Source: Oscillospiraceae bacterium
GTDB lineage: Bacteria > Bacillota > Clostridia > UMGS1810
NCBI GenBank assembly: GCA_021629085.1
Contig: JAJXRJ010000062.1
Coordinates: forward strand, 1-6,599
DNA: 6,599 nt
Direction: 5' to 3'
Made by a program: the position numbers and the translations under genes. Shown one piece after another: positions 5,152 to 6,599 of this stretch. Under the pieces are notes generated by a model, which did no database searches, was not told the DNA's origin, and saw only the letters and a list, made by a program, of their open reading frames with translations. Numbering within the stretch: position 1 is the stretch's first letter; each line of letters begins with the position of its first letter.

Positions 5152-5175
5152 AAAAAGCGGCCCATTTAGGGCCGC
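5152..5175 (-). terminator. Intrinsic terminator after the FAD oxidoreductase
   Basis: On the minus strand GCGGCCC (5175-5169) and GGGCCGC (5163-5157) form a perfect 7-bp GC stem with a 5-base loop, followed by five T (5156-5152). It begins 14 bases after the stop codon at 5190-5192. This is a textbook terminator and separates the gene from the SpaA-like gene. Confidence 0.9.
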
Positions 5176-5189
5176 CCATTGTTTCCATA

Positions 5190-6437
5190 TTATTGATACA
5201 TGGCGTCGTACCGATCCATAATTTCATGGACCTTTGCAATGTCTACGCCGCGGGTGTCTGTGCCATTTTGAAACGCCACTGCCGCTGCAATGCCCGCGCC
5301 TTCGCCAATAGAACAGCAAATGGGCATAATCCGATAGGCCGACTGCGCTTCATGGGTGGAAGAAATGCAACGCCCCGCCGCAAGCAGATTGTCCACACCC
5401 TGCGGCAAAAGCGCGCGGTATGGAATGGTGTAGAAATTGTCGTCCGGAATACGAATCAGGGTTGTTCCAGTGCCGTCCGGATTGTGAATATCAATTTGAT
5501 ATGCACCGCAAGCAATGGAATCTTCAAACTTTGTGCAGGAAAGCAAATCTTCCCCTGTGATGGTGTAGTCCCCCACAATCATCCGGCTCTCCCGCACGCC
5601 GATTTCAGGTGCCGATGCGAGCAGGCAGCTTTCCCGGCAGCCGTCCACATTTTCCTTTAAAAATTGATACAGCTCATATACCTGTTCGCGCGCTTCCATT
5701 TCCGCCGCGCTCAAATCGTCAACATCCACTGGGCAGCGGTTGATGATGCGGGTAGAATTTAAATGCAGCACATCTTTGGAGGAGTGCCGGAATTTCAAAA
5801 TATCCTCGCGCGGGTTTTTAATTTTCCCTTCCCGCTGCGCCTTTTGGTAGAGCTCGTTGATGCCCTGTTTGTTTTTAAGTACCTTTTCCACATCCACATT
5901 GGCCATGCGGAAGCACAGTGTCATGGGCTGGCATTGGTTATCGCCCTCCCGGCCGATTTTATACGGGCAGCCTGCAAGCGCGGCCACGTCCGCGTCCCCC
6001 GTGGCGTCAATAAAATAGGCCGCGGCATATTCGCGTCTGTCCGCTTTCCCCGCCGCCGTCACGCTCACAATACGGCTGCCTTCCCTTTTCACTTCAATAA
6101 TATGGGAATGGAACCGCACATCCACACCGTATGCTTTGGTCATACGGTCAAAAATCAGCTTCAAATATTCCTCGTTAAACATCATCCTGTCGTCGTGCAG
6201 CCCGCCCATGCGGTCTAATTCATCAACAAATTTCAAAAACAGGCCGCGGTTAATGGCATATCTTTCGCCATTGCGCCCAATCCGATATTTCATAAACGGA
6301 TTGACGTAACAATTACACGCCGCACCGCCCAAAAATCCGCTTTTCTCCAAAATTAAAACTTTTAACCCCTCGCGTGCAGCCGAAATTGCCGCCGCAACTC
6401 CAGTAAATCCGCCGCCCGCCACAATCAAATCATACAT
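5190..6437 (-). CDS. FAD-dependent oxidoreductase (FAD_oxidored family)
   Basis: This 415-residue soluble flavoenzyme belongs to the FAD_oxidored (PF12831-type) group. Residues 1-31 form the Rossmann nucleotide-binding motif: VAGGGFTGVAAA with G8, G10 and G13, ending at E31, which would bind the FAD ribose. Residues 37-47 (GGAACNCYVNP) form the flavin-contacting loop with two Cys. FIDATGDADVAALAGCPYKI (142-161) is the second FAD signature, followed by GRE.DNQCQPMTL (162-174). The C-terminal part carries the typical IPYRALLP (338-345), NLLAAGRCIS (350-359) and IGEGAGIAAA (377-386). The start at 6437 has AGAGGAAG 7 bases upstream. Members occur in many catabolic clusters acting on varied substrates, and no neighbour here reveals the substrate or electron partner. 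It is a single-gene unit closed by a strong terminator, divergent from a probable gene at the right edge. No clear sigma-A promoter was found; TATGAT at 6470-6475 lacks a good -35, so activator dependence is possible. Confidence 0.9.
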   Translation of the reverse strand: MYDLIVAGGGFTGVAAAISAAREGLKVLILEKSGFLGGAACNCYVNPFMKYRIGRNGERYAINRGLFLKFVDELDRMGGLHDDRMMFNEEYLKLIFDRMTKAYGVDVRFHSHIIEVKREGSRIVSVTAAGKADRREYAAAYFIDATGDADVAALAGCPYKIGREGDNQCQPMTLCFRMANVDVEKVLKNKQGINELYQKAQREGKIKNPREDILKFRHSSKDVLHLNSTRIINRCPVDVDDLSAAEMEAREQVYELYQFLKENVDGCRESCLLASAPEIGVRESRMIVGDYTITGEDLLSCTKFEDSIACGAYQIDIHNPDGTGTTLIRIPDDNFYTIPYRALLPQGVDNLLAAGRCISSTHEAQSAYRIMPICCSIGEGAGIAAAVAFQNGTDTRGVDIAKVHEIMDRYDAMYQ

Positions 6438-6577
6438 AAAAACGCTTCCTCTCTAAAAATCTACTATCATCATACAAAAACACAGATAAAATTTCTTATA
6501 AATTTGGCCACAAAACCTTGAACAAAAGACCGATTCTTGGTATGATATGTGTAATTAAATGAACTGAGGTGTGGAAA
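6438..6577. promoter_or_regulatory. Divergent intergenic region between the oxidoreductase and a right-edge gene
   Basis: This AT-rich spacer of about 140 bp contains the ribosome binding sites for both directions, a clear plus-strand promoter, and only a weak minus-strand -10 candidate (TATGAT, 6470-6475). A short TTTGGCCA/TGGCCA palindrome lies near 6504-6510 between the two promoters, where an operator would be expected, but it is too short to count as one. Confidence 0.4.
6518..6546 (+). promoter_or_regulatory. Plus-strand sigma-A promoter at the right edge
   Basis: TTGAAC (6518-6523) and TATGAT (6541-6546) are separated by 17 bp, with TGG directly before the -10 as an extension. The start would be near 6553. 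It points out of the window and is followed by a ribosome binding site. Confidence 0.7.
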
Positions 6578-6599
6578 TTGGAGCCTATTTTCTCTCTTG
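6578..6599 (+). CDS. Probable 5' end of a divergent gene, cut by the window edge
   Basis: A GAGGTG Shine-Dalgarno (6566-6571) lies 6 bases before TTG 6578, which would encode (M)EPIFSL before the window ends. It lies about 25 bases after the start expected from the plus-strand promoter. An alternative GTG at 6571 would overlap the Shine-Dalgarno and is less likely. Seven codons do not allow a family call. A divergently transcribed regulator of the oxidoreductase would be a common arrangement but is only a guess. Confidence 0.45.

Noticed and set aside
5193..6218. Plus-strand open frames of about 150 codons opposite the oxidoreductase
   Set aside because: They are antisense shadows of a well-conserved flavoprotein and have no recognisable domain or ribosome binding site.
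1..6599. CRISPR array, tRNA, rRNA, insertion sequence or prophage gene
   Set aside because: No regularly spaced repeats, cloverleaf, rRNA-like sequence, transposase or terminal inverted repeats were seen on either strand.

Overview
The window looks like chromosomal DNA of a Gram-positive anaerobe of class Clostridia, perhaps the Oscillospiraceae/Ruminococcaceae group. That placement is an inference. It rests on strong AGGAGG-type ribosome binding sites before every gene, intrinsic terminators with short T tracts, a mid-range base composition, and a gene set (Mef-like exporter, SpaA-fold protein, FAD_oxidored enzyme) common in that class. No RNA gene, insertion sequence, CRISPR array or phage gene was seen.

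Five complete genes all lie on the minus strand, so in transcription order they run from right to left. (1) 6437-5190 is a FAD-dependent oxidoreductase closed by a strong terminator. (2) 5059-4112 is a cytosolic-looking protein of three SpaA/Cna-B-type prealbumin-like domains, also followed by a terminator. (3) 3970-2555 is a NhaP2-type K+/H+ antiporter with a C-terminal RCK_C domain and its own promoter. (4) 2285-1068 is a 405-residue MFS exporter closely resembling Mef macrolide efflux pumps. (5) 997-98 is an AraC-family regulator with a cupin sensor domain, its own promoter, and a long hairpin terminator at 37-78. At the right edge a good plus-strand promoter and ribosome binding site suggest a divergent gene that runs off the window. 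The genes look like a string of mostly single-gene transcription units. They do not form one pathway.

The most interesting region is the roughly 240-nt leader of the Mef-like gene (about 2523-2286). It has a near-consensus promoter whose -35 box overlaps the antiporter stop codon, a 4-codon ORF with a plausible ribosome binding site, and an intrinsic terminator lying before the exporter start. This is the architecture of antibiotic-responsive transcription attenuation known for mef/msr(D) and several ABC-F resistance genes. A second possible leader ORF places a Lys-Arg-Arg stretch exactly on the 5' arm of the terminator. A macrolide-stalled ribosome there would block the hairpin. This is a testable hypothesis and is not shown by sequence alone.

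The second point of interest is the three-domain SpaA-like protein. It lacks a signal peptide and a sortase signal, and its domains have lost different parts of the isopeptide triad.
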